Shown piece by piece: positions 1 to 6,507 of a DNA stretch of 6,686 nucleotides (within the stretch, counting starts at the first letter, position 1; every line of letters begins with the position of its first letter). The notes beneath the pieces are model-generated. The model was not told the origin of the DNA and made no database searches. It saw nothing but the letters and a program-made list of their open reading frames with translations. Both the position numbers and the translations under genes were made by a program. Source of the stretch: Methanosarcinales archaeon (GTDB taxonomy: Archaea; Halobacteriota; Methanosarcinia; Methanosarcinales; Methanosarcinaceae); contig JAAXQB010000083.1 of the NCBI GenBank assembly GCA_012329085.1, forward strand, positions 1 through 6,686, written 5' to 3'.

Positions 1-105
1 GATATTAGAGATATGATATTTAAAGGGTACACTATAACGTATGAAATCAATATTCAAGATGGCACATTAGCAATATTAGATATTTTCAACCAAAATAAGC
101 AATAG
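1..105 (+). CDS. RelE/ParE-family toxin, C-terminal fragment (5' end outside window)
   Basis: Reading frame 1 is open from the window edge to a TAG stop at 103-105 and gives 34 residues, beginning DIRDMIFKGYTITYEI and ending LAILDIFNQNKQ. A basic/aromatic strand (KGYTITYEI), a short charged turn and a hydrophobic strand with an Ile-Leu-Asp-Ile core is the usual tail of RelE/ParE toxins, where the pattern is about 'Y-x-I-x-Y-x-I ... I-x-I-L-x-I'. Such toxins are mRNA interferases (RelE) or gyrase poisons (ParE), normally paired with a small antitoxin gene just upstream, here outside the window. The fragment cannot separate RelE from ParE. It is the only gene seen on the plus strand and converges on the restriction operon. 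Its last codons overlap a stretch that resembles an arm of the local inverted repeat. The assignment rests on a short piece, so confidence is moderate. Confidence 0.6.
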   Translation, partial: DIRDMIFKGYTITYEINIQDGTLAILDIFNQNKQ

Positions 106-132
106 CGGTTTTGACAAAGTCAAAATATTTCT

Positions 133-270
133 GTGAAAACAAGCGTTAGATACAACAAAACCTTGTACCGAATAGGTAAACCTATCGGTAAAGTCAACCG
201 TTATGTTTACTTCGAGAGCTTACAGATGAATGATGAAAACTATACTTTAACAGATGTAAAAGTTTCATAA
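133..270 (+). other. Unrecognised short open frame, possibly a gene remnant
   Basis: This frame is open from a TGA at 112-114 to a TAA at 268-270. A GTG at 133 is the first plausible start and would give 45 residues, including RIGKPIGKVNRYVYF and ending TLTDVKVS. There is no convincing ribosome site before the GTG and I recognise no family. The mix of residues looks more protein-like than random AT-rich DNA, so it may be the tail of a lost gene lying between the toxin gene and the repeat. It could equally be chance. A second unsupported frame (about 260-393) overlaps its end. Confidence 0.2.
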
Positions 271-347
271 AGTAACAGGCTTAAAGGTGAATAAGGAATT
301 TGAAAATGTTGTCTTGACTTTTTGGGGGAGTATATTTTTCATTAAGT

Positions 348-402
348 CTATACTGTTCATATTTAGCACTTTACCCGCCATTGCTTATACATAATGTTAA
401 GC
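348..402. repeat. Repeat A: right arm of attC-like inverted repeat
   Basis: Positions 348-382 match 4662-4695 of repeat B almost base for base (CTATA-C/A-, then a shared 19-mer TGTTCATATTTAGCACTTT at 354-372, then A/C-CCCGC-ATT). The arm then runs through a stem sequence (CCCGCCATTGCTTATAC) to the box GTTAAGC at 396-402. That box fits the integron core-site form GTTRRRY, or RYYYAAC on the other strand. It ends 4 bp before the endonuclease stop codon. A clean partner arm is missing. The best candidate is a degenerate one at about 94-108, ATAAGCAATAGCGG, which matches the reverse complement of this arm at 13 of 14 positions but lies some 260 bp away. The stem could also help end transcription of the restriction operon. 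Confidence 0.65.
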
Positions 403-406
403 AAAG

Positions 407-1189
407 TTATTTTTTGTTAAACCTTTTGAAATAATCATCAATTTCTTGTCTTAATTCAATACCAACTCGTTCAAAACAACCGAGTAAATCATTATAAGCA
501 CCTTCACCACCAAGAAAATCCCAAAATTCTTCGGCTACTTTTAATTCTTGTTCCAAATCAAGCATACCTGCCATTGTCCATCTACTGTACGGTTTCGGTT
601 CATAAGGATTATAAGGTATGGCAATTAAAGTGTTAATTTTTGCATTTGGATTTTCTGATAAAACAGTTGCTACCCATTCCAAAAGAGTTCGTTTAAATTC
701 TTTAAAACCACCTTTATTTGGCTTTGCTGTTTTTATATCAAACAAATATATTTTATCATTGTAACTTTCAAGATAAACATCAACTCTTGTAGGCTTAATT
801 GTTCGCATTTCTCCTTTTTGGCAAACTTTACGGATTATTTCTATCTCTTCCAATTTGTCAGGTTTTTTATTCGCCGCAGTTAATTCGTCTATCATTTTTT
901 GGATTTCATATTGAGCATGTTCACTTATTTGTGTGCCGGATTTCATTTGAAGTTTGGCAACTTTAAATCTACTTGAAGCCAGTGAAACAGCAACAGGTTC
1001 AAAAATTGTAGTTCCAAAATTTGTATTAAGTGAGTGAATAAAAGAGTAAAGTGCAAGTCTATCTTTACCCAAAAGTCTTGTGTGAAATGGCATTACAGCC
1101 GGCTCTGGATTATAGGTCTTAAATCTGTTCCTAAGACTATTTCTAATAGTATCTTCTACCGATTGTATTTGTTGTTTTGATAATGCCAT
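407..1189 (-). CDS. TdeIII/MjaII-family type II restriction endonuclease
   Basis: This 260-residue protein should cut unmethylated double-stranded DNA in the cytoplasm as the nuclease of a type II restriction-modification system. A PD-(D/E)XK active site is visible: D137 in PTRVDVYLE, then D151 and K153 in LFDIKTAKP. A conserved-looking tail follows (GGEGAYNDLL, then VGIELRQEID, about residues 227-251). Length and layout fit the TdeIII/MjaII family, whose characterised members recognise GGNCC. That specificity is carried over from the family and cannot be read from this sequence. The ATG at 1189 shares its A with the TAA stop of the AIPR gene (TAATG). It has its own ribosome site, AGAGG, about 10 bases upstream, so it is probably translated by coupling and only after the methyltransferase. 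Its codon use looks less AT-extreme than that of the AIPR gene. The stop lies 4 bp from repeat A. Confidence 0.87.
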   Translation of the reverse strand: MALSKQQIQSVEDTIRNSLRNRFKTYNPEPAVMPFHTRLLGKDRLALYSFIHSLNTNFGTTIFEPVAVSLASSRFKVAKLQMKSGTQISEHAQYEIQKMIDELTAANKKPDKLEEIEIIRKVCQKGEMRTIKPTRVDVYLESYNDKIYLFDIKTAKPNKGGFKEFKRTLLEWVATVLSENPNAKINTLIAIPYNPYEPKPYSRWTMAGMLDLEQELKVAEEFWDFLGGEGAYNDLLGCFERVGIELRQEIDDYFKRFNKK

Positions 1190-2928
1190 TATTTATATAC
1201 CTCTTTATATTTGTCTAATATTGAATTTGTTGAAGATTTTTTATAAAATTCCTTTTGATCATTCAAGTCTATTGTAGTTTTTTCAAGTAAATCTATAGCT
1301 TTGTTGAAAAATTGTTGAGCTTGTTCTGGGTTTAATAAAGTTGAAATAATTTCATCAGAATATTTTCTAATTTTTTTTCTTTGATTTAACAGAGTTTCCT
1401 TAAAAGTTTCTACCTCTGCAATTTTCCTATATAACATAAAAAGATGATATCTTGCTTTGTTATATTTTCTATCAATCTGCTTTTTATTTAAAAAGTCTTT
1501 GAATATATATTGCATTAAACCACACAAATAATATGGCTCAAAACCATGTTCTTTCTTAAATAGTTTTTTGTTATATTCTTTAAATATTTTTCCAAAGTAT
1601 CCAGAAGAGTTATGTGGTTCTTCATAAAAAATTGCTACAAAAGTTTTAATTTGTTCTCTTAAATCAACGATACTTTTTTTCATTATAGACGAATTGCCAG
1701 CATATTGATTTGATCTTCTTTCATAGTATAATTTAGTAGTTTTATCAGTAGACATTAAATTGTAAAATTCTTCTAATCCTTTTTGAAATTCAGTTAAAGC
1801 AACTAACTGTTCTTCTTTTATTTCTGTTTGATTGTTAGTAGCAATTGTAATTTTATTTTTTAAAATTTCATCATTTGTGATAATTAACTTTATTGGTATA
1901 AGTAGATTATCTATCCCAGCAATAATCCGATTATCATATAATTTATTAGATGTTTGACATCCATTTACAATTTGAAAATTTTCCAAAATAAATTTATTAC
2001 CACTTCCCAAATTATTTTCTGCAACAATCGTTACACCATTATTTAACAATGGGAAATATTCAAATTTTTTTTCCTTTAAAGTTTTATCTATATCATTATT
2101 AACTTCGTTGTTTCCTAAATTATCTCTTACATTATCATAAAATAAATTCCTTATTTTATCATTATCTTCATCTATTAAAATTTTCCTATATTCACTAAAA
2201 GGTAGTAATCCAAAATATGCTTCTTTAATTTCTTCGTTCTCAAATGAAATACTTGTTTTATCTTTAAATATAAATTCTGCCTTTGTAGGCCTATTTATTT
2301 TATCGAATAATCTCATTAAATAATTTTTATCTACTAACTCAACTTCAATATTTCCGTCTTTGAAAATACCACAATCTTTTATTTGCTTTAGTTTTGTTTC
2401 TTTAGTTGCATCTATTACAGTATCTTTAGTATAAATACCAGTTGTTACATAAAACAATGATGTATCAAATTTATTAATTTTTGCCATATTATCTAAAACG
2501 AACATTAACATTTCATGAATGACTTGTGCTTCATTTGTTAGTGGATAATTTGGCGTGTCTTTTAAAAAATCTAAAAAAGTATCTAATAAGTTTGATATTT
2601 CATTATTATCAAACCTTTCTGAAATTTTTGATTGTATTGCTGTTAATAGCACATCTACATATCCAGTGTTTTCAAAAATTTCTTCAAGTTCTTTAATATT
2701 TGTTATTATTTTACCACTAATAATAAATGAAATATTATCAATTCCCTTATATTTTTTTGTATTTGTAGAAATAATTTCATTATAATCTAAACTATCATTT
2801 ATAAGTTTGTTTGATATTAAACAAAAAGTTGTAAAGTTTTCAAATAAATCGCTTATTTTATTTTCTTCAAATTCTAAACCAAATTGTTTTGAGAAATCTT
2901 TAACATAACCTTTTATAATTCTATCCAT
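1189..2928 (-). CDS. AIPR-family (abortive infection phage resistance) protein inside the restriction operon
   Basis: This 579-residue soluble protein carries the AIPR signature: FPLLNNGVTIVAEN (292-305), FQIVNGCQTSN (318-328), IATNNQTEIKEEQL (362-375) and YYERR (401-405). Its N-terminal part has KGIDNISFII (61-70) followed by VDVLLTAIQSK (91-101). This recalls Mrr-like nuclease folds, in which a GxD motif precedes a Q-x-K motif, so D64 and Q99/K101 may be active-site residues; that reading is an inference. AIPR proteins occur in phage-defence settings, but their biochemical action is poorly known. Here the gene sits exactly between methyltransferase and endonuclease. The ATG is 1 nt after the methyltransferase stop (TAAAATG), with AAGGA about 10 bases upstream inside the previous gene. 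It is markedly AT-rich, with many Asn, Ile and Lys codons, which hints at an origin separate from its partners. It could be an accessory nuclease, a specificity or control factor, or an abortive-infection toxin. Confidence 0.87.
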   Translation of the reverse strand: MDRIIKGYVKDFSKQFGLEFEENKISDLFENFTTFCLISNKLINDSLDYNEIISTNTKKYKGIDNISFIISGKIITNIKELEEIFENTGYVDVLLTAIQSKISERFDNNEISNLLDTFLDFLKDTPNYPLTNEAQVIHEMLMFVLDNMAKINKFDTSLFYVTTGIYTKDTVIDATKETKLKQIKDCGIFKDGNIEVELVDKNYLMRLFDKINRPTKAEFIFKDKTSISFENEEIKEAYFGLLPFSEYRKILIDEDNDKIRNLFYDNVRDNLGNNEVNNDIDKTLKEKKFEYFPLLNNGVTIVAENNLGSGNKFILENFQIVNGCQTSNKLYDNRIIAGIDNLLIPIKLIITNDEILKNKITIATNNQTEIKEEQLVALTEFQKGLEEFYNLMSTDKTTKLYYERRSNQYAGNSSIMKKSIVDLREQIKTFVAIFYEEPHNSSGYFGKIFKEYNKKLFKKEHGFEPYYLCGLMQYIFKDFLNKKQIDRKYNKARYHLFMLYRKIAEVETFKETLLNQRKKIRKYSDEIISTLLNPEQAQQFFNKAIDLLEKTTIDLNDQKEFYKKSSTNSILDKYKEVYK

Positions 2929-2929
2929 T

Positions 2930-4507
2930 TTATTTTTCCTTTAAGTGAAATATTATTTCAGCATAAGCCGATTTATTTTTTTCTGTTCTGTTTAAAACGG
3001 GACGTTTGTATTGATTCACTATTTTCATTCCAGATTTTTCGGCAATAGTTGGATACATATTGTATTTATCGTTTGCAACCAAAAAAATATCATAGTCATC
3101 TTGTAGATATTGTTTTGAATTGTTTAAAACTTTAACAATACCGTCAATATATGAATTTCTTGCTTCTCGTCCTTGTCCTTTGTAAAGTGGACCAATCTCT
3201 AACTCATCATTTCGTTTAAACCCAAATAAATCATAAGCGTAAGCGTGTTGTTCGTGATAGTCTATCAATCCAACATAAGGCGGACTTGAAAATATTCCTT
3301 TAATTTTTTGTTTTTTTACCAATTTTGCAAACTCAGGATTTTTAGTTTCAAGTGCTGAAAAAATATTAATATTCCTTGCATCACCTTGCAAACATACTTG
3401 ATAAGAGTTTGTTCTTAATTTTTCAAATTCTTGCAATCTTTTTACCGTGTCTTTGCTATATCTTACCCACCAAGAAAATATTGAAAACAAAGGTTTGCAT
3501 ATTTTTCCGTGTTTTCCGCAATAATAAGTTGTCGTAACAGGCTCTTTAAGTGTTGCCAAATCGGCATGAGTTGTTGCTCTACACGAGCGAATTGTCCTAC
3601 TTAAAATTATCGTGATAATTTTCTTTGTGTTGGGATTTTTTACCTTTTTTAATTGCTCAAATGTGAAATCAATCTCATCTTTAACCGGTTTAAGATACCA
3701 TTTTTCAAGAAAGTTGTTTGCTTTATCCTGCTTTATTTTTAAATCGTATTTTATTCTTAATTTCTCAAAAGTTTTTAAAAATTCTTGCTCTTTTTGTGGG
3801 GTATATTCTTTTTCTACAATTTCTCTAGTGCGAATTTTAATTTTAAATGCAGGTGAAGGGAAATATTTTTTATTAAATCTGTTTAATTCTTCAAGTAGTT
3901 CATTTTCAAATTGTGCATTTTTATGATGAGAAATAAAATCTTTTAAAGCGTTTGTTATTCGCCTTAATTTATTGTTTAAATCTTGAAAATCTACCTTTTC
4001 GACTTTTACATTTGCAATCAGAGTATTAAATGCCGAAATATCTATCCCTATTGCGTGTATGCCTAATTCATTTGCTTGAACCATTGTTGTTCCGCTTCCG
4101 GAAAACGGGTCTAAAACAATATCACCTTTTTTAAAATATACCTCTCTTTTAAAATTATCGGTATGATTATCAAGAAAATATTCAACAAGTTGTGGTATAA
4201 ATTTTCCTTTATACGGGTGTAATCTATAAATGTGTTTGGTTGTATCTTTTTCTTTCAGATTGTCAAATGATAAAGCCCAATTCAAATCATTACCAAGTTT
4301 TTCTCTCCAATTTGTTTCTCTTTGTCCATTAAAACTCTTATAATATTCAATTAAATCATATTTATTTACAGCAGTTGCTCCATTACTACCATATTTTTTA
4401 ACCTTTCCATATTGAATTAAATATGAGATATTAGAAGTAGTAACATTCTTTTTCAAGTGTTTACTTGCCCACTTACTTGCTTCTTTTATTGATAATAATT
4501 CTGTCAT
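2930..4507 (-). CDS. Type II DNA methyltransferase (SPPY class, probably N4-cytosine) with N-terminal helix-turn-helix
   Basis: This 525-residue enzyme should transfer a methyl group from S-adenosylmethionine to an exocyclic amino group in DNA and so protect the host from the linked endonuclease. Visible parts are a MerR/excisionase-like helix-turn-helix at about 5-57 (SIKEASKWASKHL, then VTTSNISYLIQYGKVKKYG), a motif X-like HPYKGKFIPQLVEYFL (97-112), the SAM-binding motif VLDPFSGSGTT (131-141) with GIDIS (154-158), and the catalytic SSPPY (407-411). SPPY is typical of N4-methylcytosine enzymes, which suits a C-containing target such as GGNCC. The SAM motif precedes the catalytic motif with some 265 residues between them, where target recognition probably lies; a YCGKHGKICKP stretch (329-339) is in this interval. 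TAGGAAA about 10 bases before the ATG supports the start. It is the first gene of the operon, which suits protection before cutting. The helix-turn-helix could also bind the upstream palindrome for self-control. Confidence 0.88.
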   Translation of the reverse strand: MTELLSIKEASKWASKHLKKNVTTSNISYLIQYGKVKKYGSNGATAVNKYDLIEYYKSFNGQRETNWREKLGNDLNWALSFDNLKEKDTTKHIYRLHPYKGKFIPQLVEYFLDNHTDNFKREVYFKKGDIVLDPFSGSGTTMVQANELGIHAIGIDISAFNTLIANVKVEKVDFQDLNNKLRRITNALKDFISHHKNAQFENELLEELNRFNKKYFPSPAFKIKIRTREIVEKEYTPQKEQEFLKTFEKLRIKYDLKIKQDKANNFLEKWYLKPVKDEIDFTFEQLKKVKNPNTKKIITIILSRTIRSCRATTHADLATLKEPVTTTYYCGKHGKICKPLFSIFSWWVRYSKDTVKRLQEFEKLRTNSYQVCLQGDARNINIFSALETKNPEFAKLVKKQKIKGIFSSPPYVGLIDYHEQHAYAYDLFGFKRNDELEIGPLYKGQGREARNSYIDGIVKVLNNSKQYLQDDYDIFLVANDKYNMYPTIAEKSGMKIVNQYKRPVLNRTEKNKSAYAEIIFHLKEK

Positions 4508-4527
4508 TTTTATTTTCCTACTTTATA

Positions 4528-4545
4528 CAACAAAATTTTTTGTTG
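4528..4545. promoter_or_regulatory. 18-bp palindrome upstream of the methyltransferase, candidate operator
   Basis: CAACAAAA and TTTTGTTG form a perfect 8-bp inverted repeat around a TT centre, ending 20 bp before the methyltransferase ATG and next to its ribosome site. Several type II methyltransferases with an added helix-turn-helix repress their own promoters, and this one has such a domain, so an operator is plausible. TATAAA lies just inside the palindrome toward the gene and could be part of a promoter. The site is AT-rich and the surrounding DNA is too, so a chance palindrome is possible. Confidence 0.35.
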
Positions 4546-4584
4546 CCTAAATTATTTGTTAATACCGCCATCTCCCCTAATTTT

Positions 4585-4715
4585 GCCTAACGGCTAAGGC
4601 TATGCGTAGTGCGGGGTTTTGAAACGATAAATTTTTAAGTTACTACTAATTTTATTTATTACTATAATGTTCATATTTAGCACTTTCCCCGCATTACGTA
4701 TAGCTTTTGTTGGCG
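4585..4715. repeat. Repeat B: complete attC-like inverted repeat between the two defence operons
   Basis: The outer boxes are GCCTAAC (4585-4591) and GTTGGCG (4709-4715). Inside them the arms at 4599-4616 (GCTATGCGTAGTGCGGGG) and 4687-4704 (CCCCGCATTACGTATAGC) pair over 18 positions with two mismatches, enclosing an AT-rich loop of about 70 bp. The 131-bp total, terminal boxes of the form RYYYAAC/GTTRRRY and imperfect stem resemble integron attC sites. Read along the gene strand, the end nearest the methyltransferase is GTTAGGC, a perfect GTTRRRY box, while the other is CGCCAAC, one base off RYYYAAC. The element ends 5 bp before the stop codon of the membrane-effector gene. Its right half (4662-4695) is nearly identical to repeat A. 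The GC-rich stem may also terminate the CBASS-like transcript. A dispersed palindromic repeat unrelated to integrons is the main alternative. Confidence 0.7.
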
Positions 4716-4720
4716 TTTCG

Positions 4721-5488
4721 TTATTTAATCTCATATTTAATTTTTATTTCTTCCCAAGCTTTTGATAATTCATCATTCATTGAATTGTATATTTTGCTAT
4801 CTAATAAAATGCTACCCCACGACAAAGTGGCTTCGTACTCAATTACATTAATTAGTATTTCAGGACTTGCAAATTCATTATCTCTGTTACTTTTTATGTT
4901 TTGAAACAATTTTCTGTAATTCTCATAAACTTGGTTAACTCGATTTACAAATATTGTCAATTTTATAGCTTTTGAAAGTAATAAAATAGGAAGAGCTAAT
5001 TGTAGTAATAAAACAAATGTATTTTCATAACCAAATATGGCAAGGACAAGAAAAATTAATGCTATTAGAGTATTTTTTATCCAAATTTTTATTAACATCT
5101 TTTTTGATATAATGTATGTAAAAAGTGAATTCTCAAAACTATTTACTGCTAATTTATATATTCCATTTTCTATATCATCATTGGAATAATATTCACTAGA
5201 ATTCTCTTCTGAATATGAAGTGTTAAAAGAATTGTCAATAAAATCTAGTCTTTTATGATAACTTGCTTTGTAAAAAATGTAATCTGTTATGAAATTTAAC
5301 ACTGCATACGCTACAATAAACAAGCAATTAACCTTATTTATTATATTGCTGATATACGATAAATTTGGATAGAATACTTTCAACAAGAAAGCAATAATTA
5401 TTAAAAGAGTTGAAATCCATAATACATAATTCGCATACTTATCATAGAGTTTTGCATAGTCAAACGCATTTCTAAATGGAATTTTCAT
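4721..5488 (-). CDS. Predicted four-helix membrane effector of a CBASS-like system (SLATT / S-4TM type)
   Basis: This 255-residue protein has four hydrophobic segments in two pairs: about 21-39 (starting YVLWISTLLIIIAFLL), 53-73 (starting VNCLFIVAYAVLNF), 138-153 and 156-176. Between the pairs is a polar region (about 74-137) containing HKRLDFIDNSFNTS, SSEYYSNDDIENG and YKLAVNSFENSLFT, which looks like a conserved family block. After the last helix comes a charged, probably helical tail ending in YEATLSWGSILLDSKIYN and a Trp-rich end. Such proteins paired with SMODS synthetases are thought to be effectors that disrupt the inner membrane when they bind the cyclic nucleotide. The gene starts 12 bp after the synthetase stop, with AAGGA 5 bases before the ATG, so both are on one transcript. 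I did not place it firmly in one Pfam family; the membrane layout and gene pairing carry the call. Confidence 0.72.
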   Translation of the reverse strand: MKIPFRNAFDYAKLYDKYANYVLWISTLLIIIAFLLKVFYPNLSYISNIINKVNCLFIVAYAVLNFITDYIFYKASYHKRLDFIDNSFNTSYSEENSSEYYSNDDIENGIYKLAVNSFENSLFTYIISKKMLIKIWIKNTLIALIFLVLAIFGYENTFVLLLQLALPILLLSKAIKLTIFVNRVNQVYENYRKLFQNIKSNRDNEFASPEILINVIEYEATLSWGSILLDSKIYNSMNDELSKAWEEIKIKYEIK

Positions 5489-5500
5489 TTTATCCTTATT

Positions 5501-6484
5501 TTAATAGTATTCAGGGAAATCATCACCAAAGATTTCTCGCCATTTATTTATTGCTTTTTCTTGGTCATTTTCTTTTGTTTTAAATTTATAAGCTTTATTA
5601 TAAGCTTCTAATGCCTTTTCTGATATTTTTTGTCTATTTTCAAAAAATAATGTATTTAAATCATCCTGAAAACCTTTTGGATCATCAACTTTGCAATAAA
5701 TAGCATCTTTTAGATTATACCAGAAATTAATCATATTAACATCAATGTAATCTGAAATCTCATCTTTTGAATTAAAAAAGTTTAATATTAAATTTTCAAA
5801 AAGATAGGAAGGAATGGTTGGCATTTTAACTCGTCTATTCCAATATTTCAGTGTTCTAATTATTTGAAGAATTGAACCATTATGTTTTTGATTAATGTCA
5901 GTTGTTTTTTTCTGGTCTATTCTTGGATCTGTTGCTTTCCACCCACCATTACCATCCGGTATTAAATAATAGCCTGTATCAGTGTACAATGCAGGAACAA
6001 TATCAAAATTCCAATCGTAACTTGTTAATTCAAGTGTTGCTGCTTCCTGTCTCCTGTGAATATCAGCTGATTGATAATGACCAATTTCTTTTAATGAAGA
6101 CACTAACTTATTTATTAATTTAATTGAATTTAAAGTGCTACTATTTTTAAAACAAAGTTTCTTTAAATTAATTGCTGTGCCAGAAACTGTTAGTGTATAA
6201 CTTTTCCCGTATGAGTGTGTCCGATATGTTGTTCCATCAGCTGAAAATGTAAGAATTAAATCAATATCATCCAAAGATCTAATTTTCGTGTTCCTTGCAA
6301 ATGAGCCAAATTTGATATGCATTCCCTCATATAATCTAGGAAAATCATCTATTTTATTAGGTAAATTTGTTATTTGGGTAATTAACCAATCCCTGCTACT
6401 TCTTGCTGTTTTTGTTTCCTCAGTATCCAAATTAACAAAATCCTGATTGAAAATATTGAAAGCACTATTTACTGTTTTTGCCAT
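5501..6484 (-). CDS. CD-NTase (SMODS-domain cyclic-oligonucleotide synthetase) of a CBASS-like system
   Basis: This 327-residue enzyme should make a cyclic di- or oligonucleotide from NTPs once infection is sensed. The polymerase-beta-type nucleotidyltransferase core is clear: GSFARNT (60-66), the metal-binding pair D73 and D75 in SLDDIDLIL, and the third acid D161 in WNFDIVPAL. All catalytic acids are present, so it should be active. The helix SILQIIRTLKYWNRR (204-218) matches the OAS/CD-NTase region that contacts nucleotides, and the end WREIFGDDFPEYY resembles many SMODS proteins. GAAAGGA, 6 bases before the ATG, supports the start. It is the first gene of the operon and is followed at once by the membrane effector. 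No ubiquitin-like ligation, HORMA or TRIP13 genes accompany it, so the pair fits a minimal two-gene (type I) CBASS. The nucleotide product cannot be told from sequence. Confidence 0.87.
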   Translation of the reverse strand: MAKTVNSAFNIFNQDFVNLDTEETKTARSSRDWLITQITNLPNKIDDFPRLYEGMHIKFGSFARNTKIRSLDDIDLILTFSADGTTYRTHSYGKSYTLTVSGTAINLKKLCFKNSSTLNSIKLINKLVSSLKEIGHYQSADIHRRQEAATLELTSYDWNFDIVPALYTDTGYYLIPDGNGGWKATDPRIDQKKTTDINQKHNGSILQIIRTLKYWNRRVKMPTIPSYLFENLILNFFNSKDEISDYIDVNMINFWYNLKDAIYCKVDDPKGFQDDLNTLFFENRQKISEKALEAYNKAYKFKTKENDQEKAINKWREIFGDDFPEYY

Positions 6485-6507
6485 TTTGTATCCTTTCTTT
6501 TAATGAA

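Noticed and set aside
260..393. Plus-strand frame ending in a hydrophobic stretch, possible small membrane peptide
   Set aside because: The start would be a GTG at 287 without a good context, and most of its hydrophobic part is the repeat A sequence itself.
2555..2785. Open frame on the plus strand inside the AIPR gene
   Set aside because: It is antisense to a clearly conserved coding region, has low-complexity Ser/Ile/Phe content, and matches no known family.
3189..3193. Single GGNCC site (GGACC) in the whole window, possible avoidance of the predicted target
   Set aside because: A by-eye scan found only this one, but at about 30% G+C only about three are expected in this length, so scarcity is not significant.
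3612..3926. Open frame on the plus strand inside the methyltransferase gene
   Set aside because: It mirrors the Lys/Glu-rich middle of the methyltransferase as a Phe/Ser-rich shadow and has no independent support.
4585..4715. Repeat B as an ordinary rho-independent terminator only
   Set aside because: The stem is GC-rich, but the loop is about 70 bp, no U-tract directly follows the stem on the gene strand, and related arms occur at two other places, so a terminator alone does not explain it.
4707..4904. Open frame on the plus strand crossing the end of repeat B into the membrane-effector gene
   Set aside because: Most of it is antisense to the effector C-terminus; its hydrophobic look reflects the AT-rich complement.
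5902..6123. Open frame on the plus strand inside the synthetase gene
   Set aside because: It overlaps the conserved catalytic region of the synthetase in antisense and resembles nothing known.
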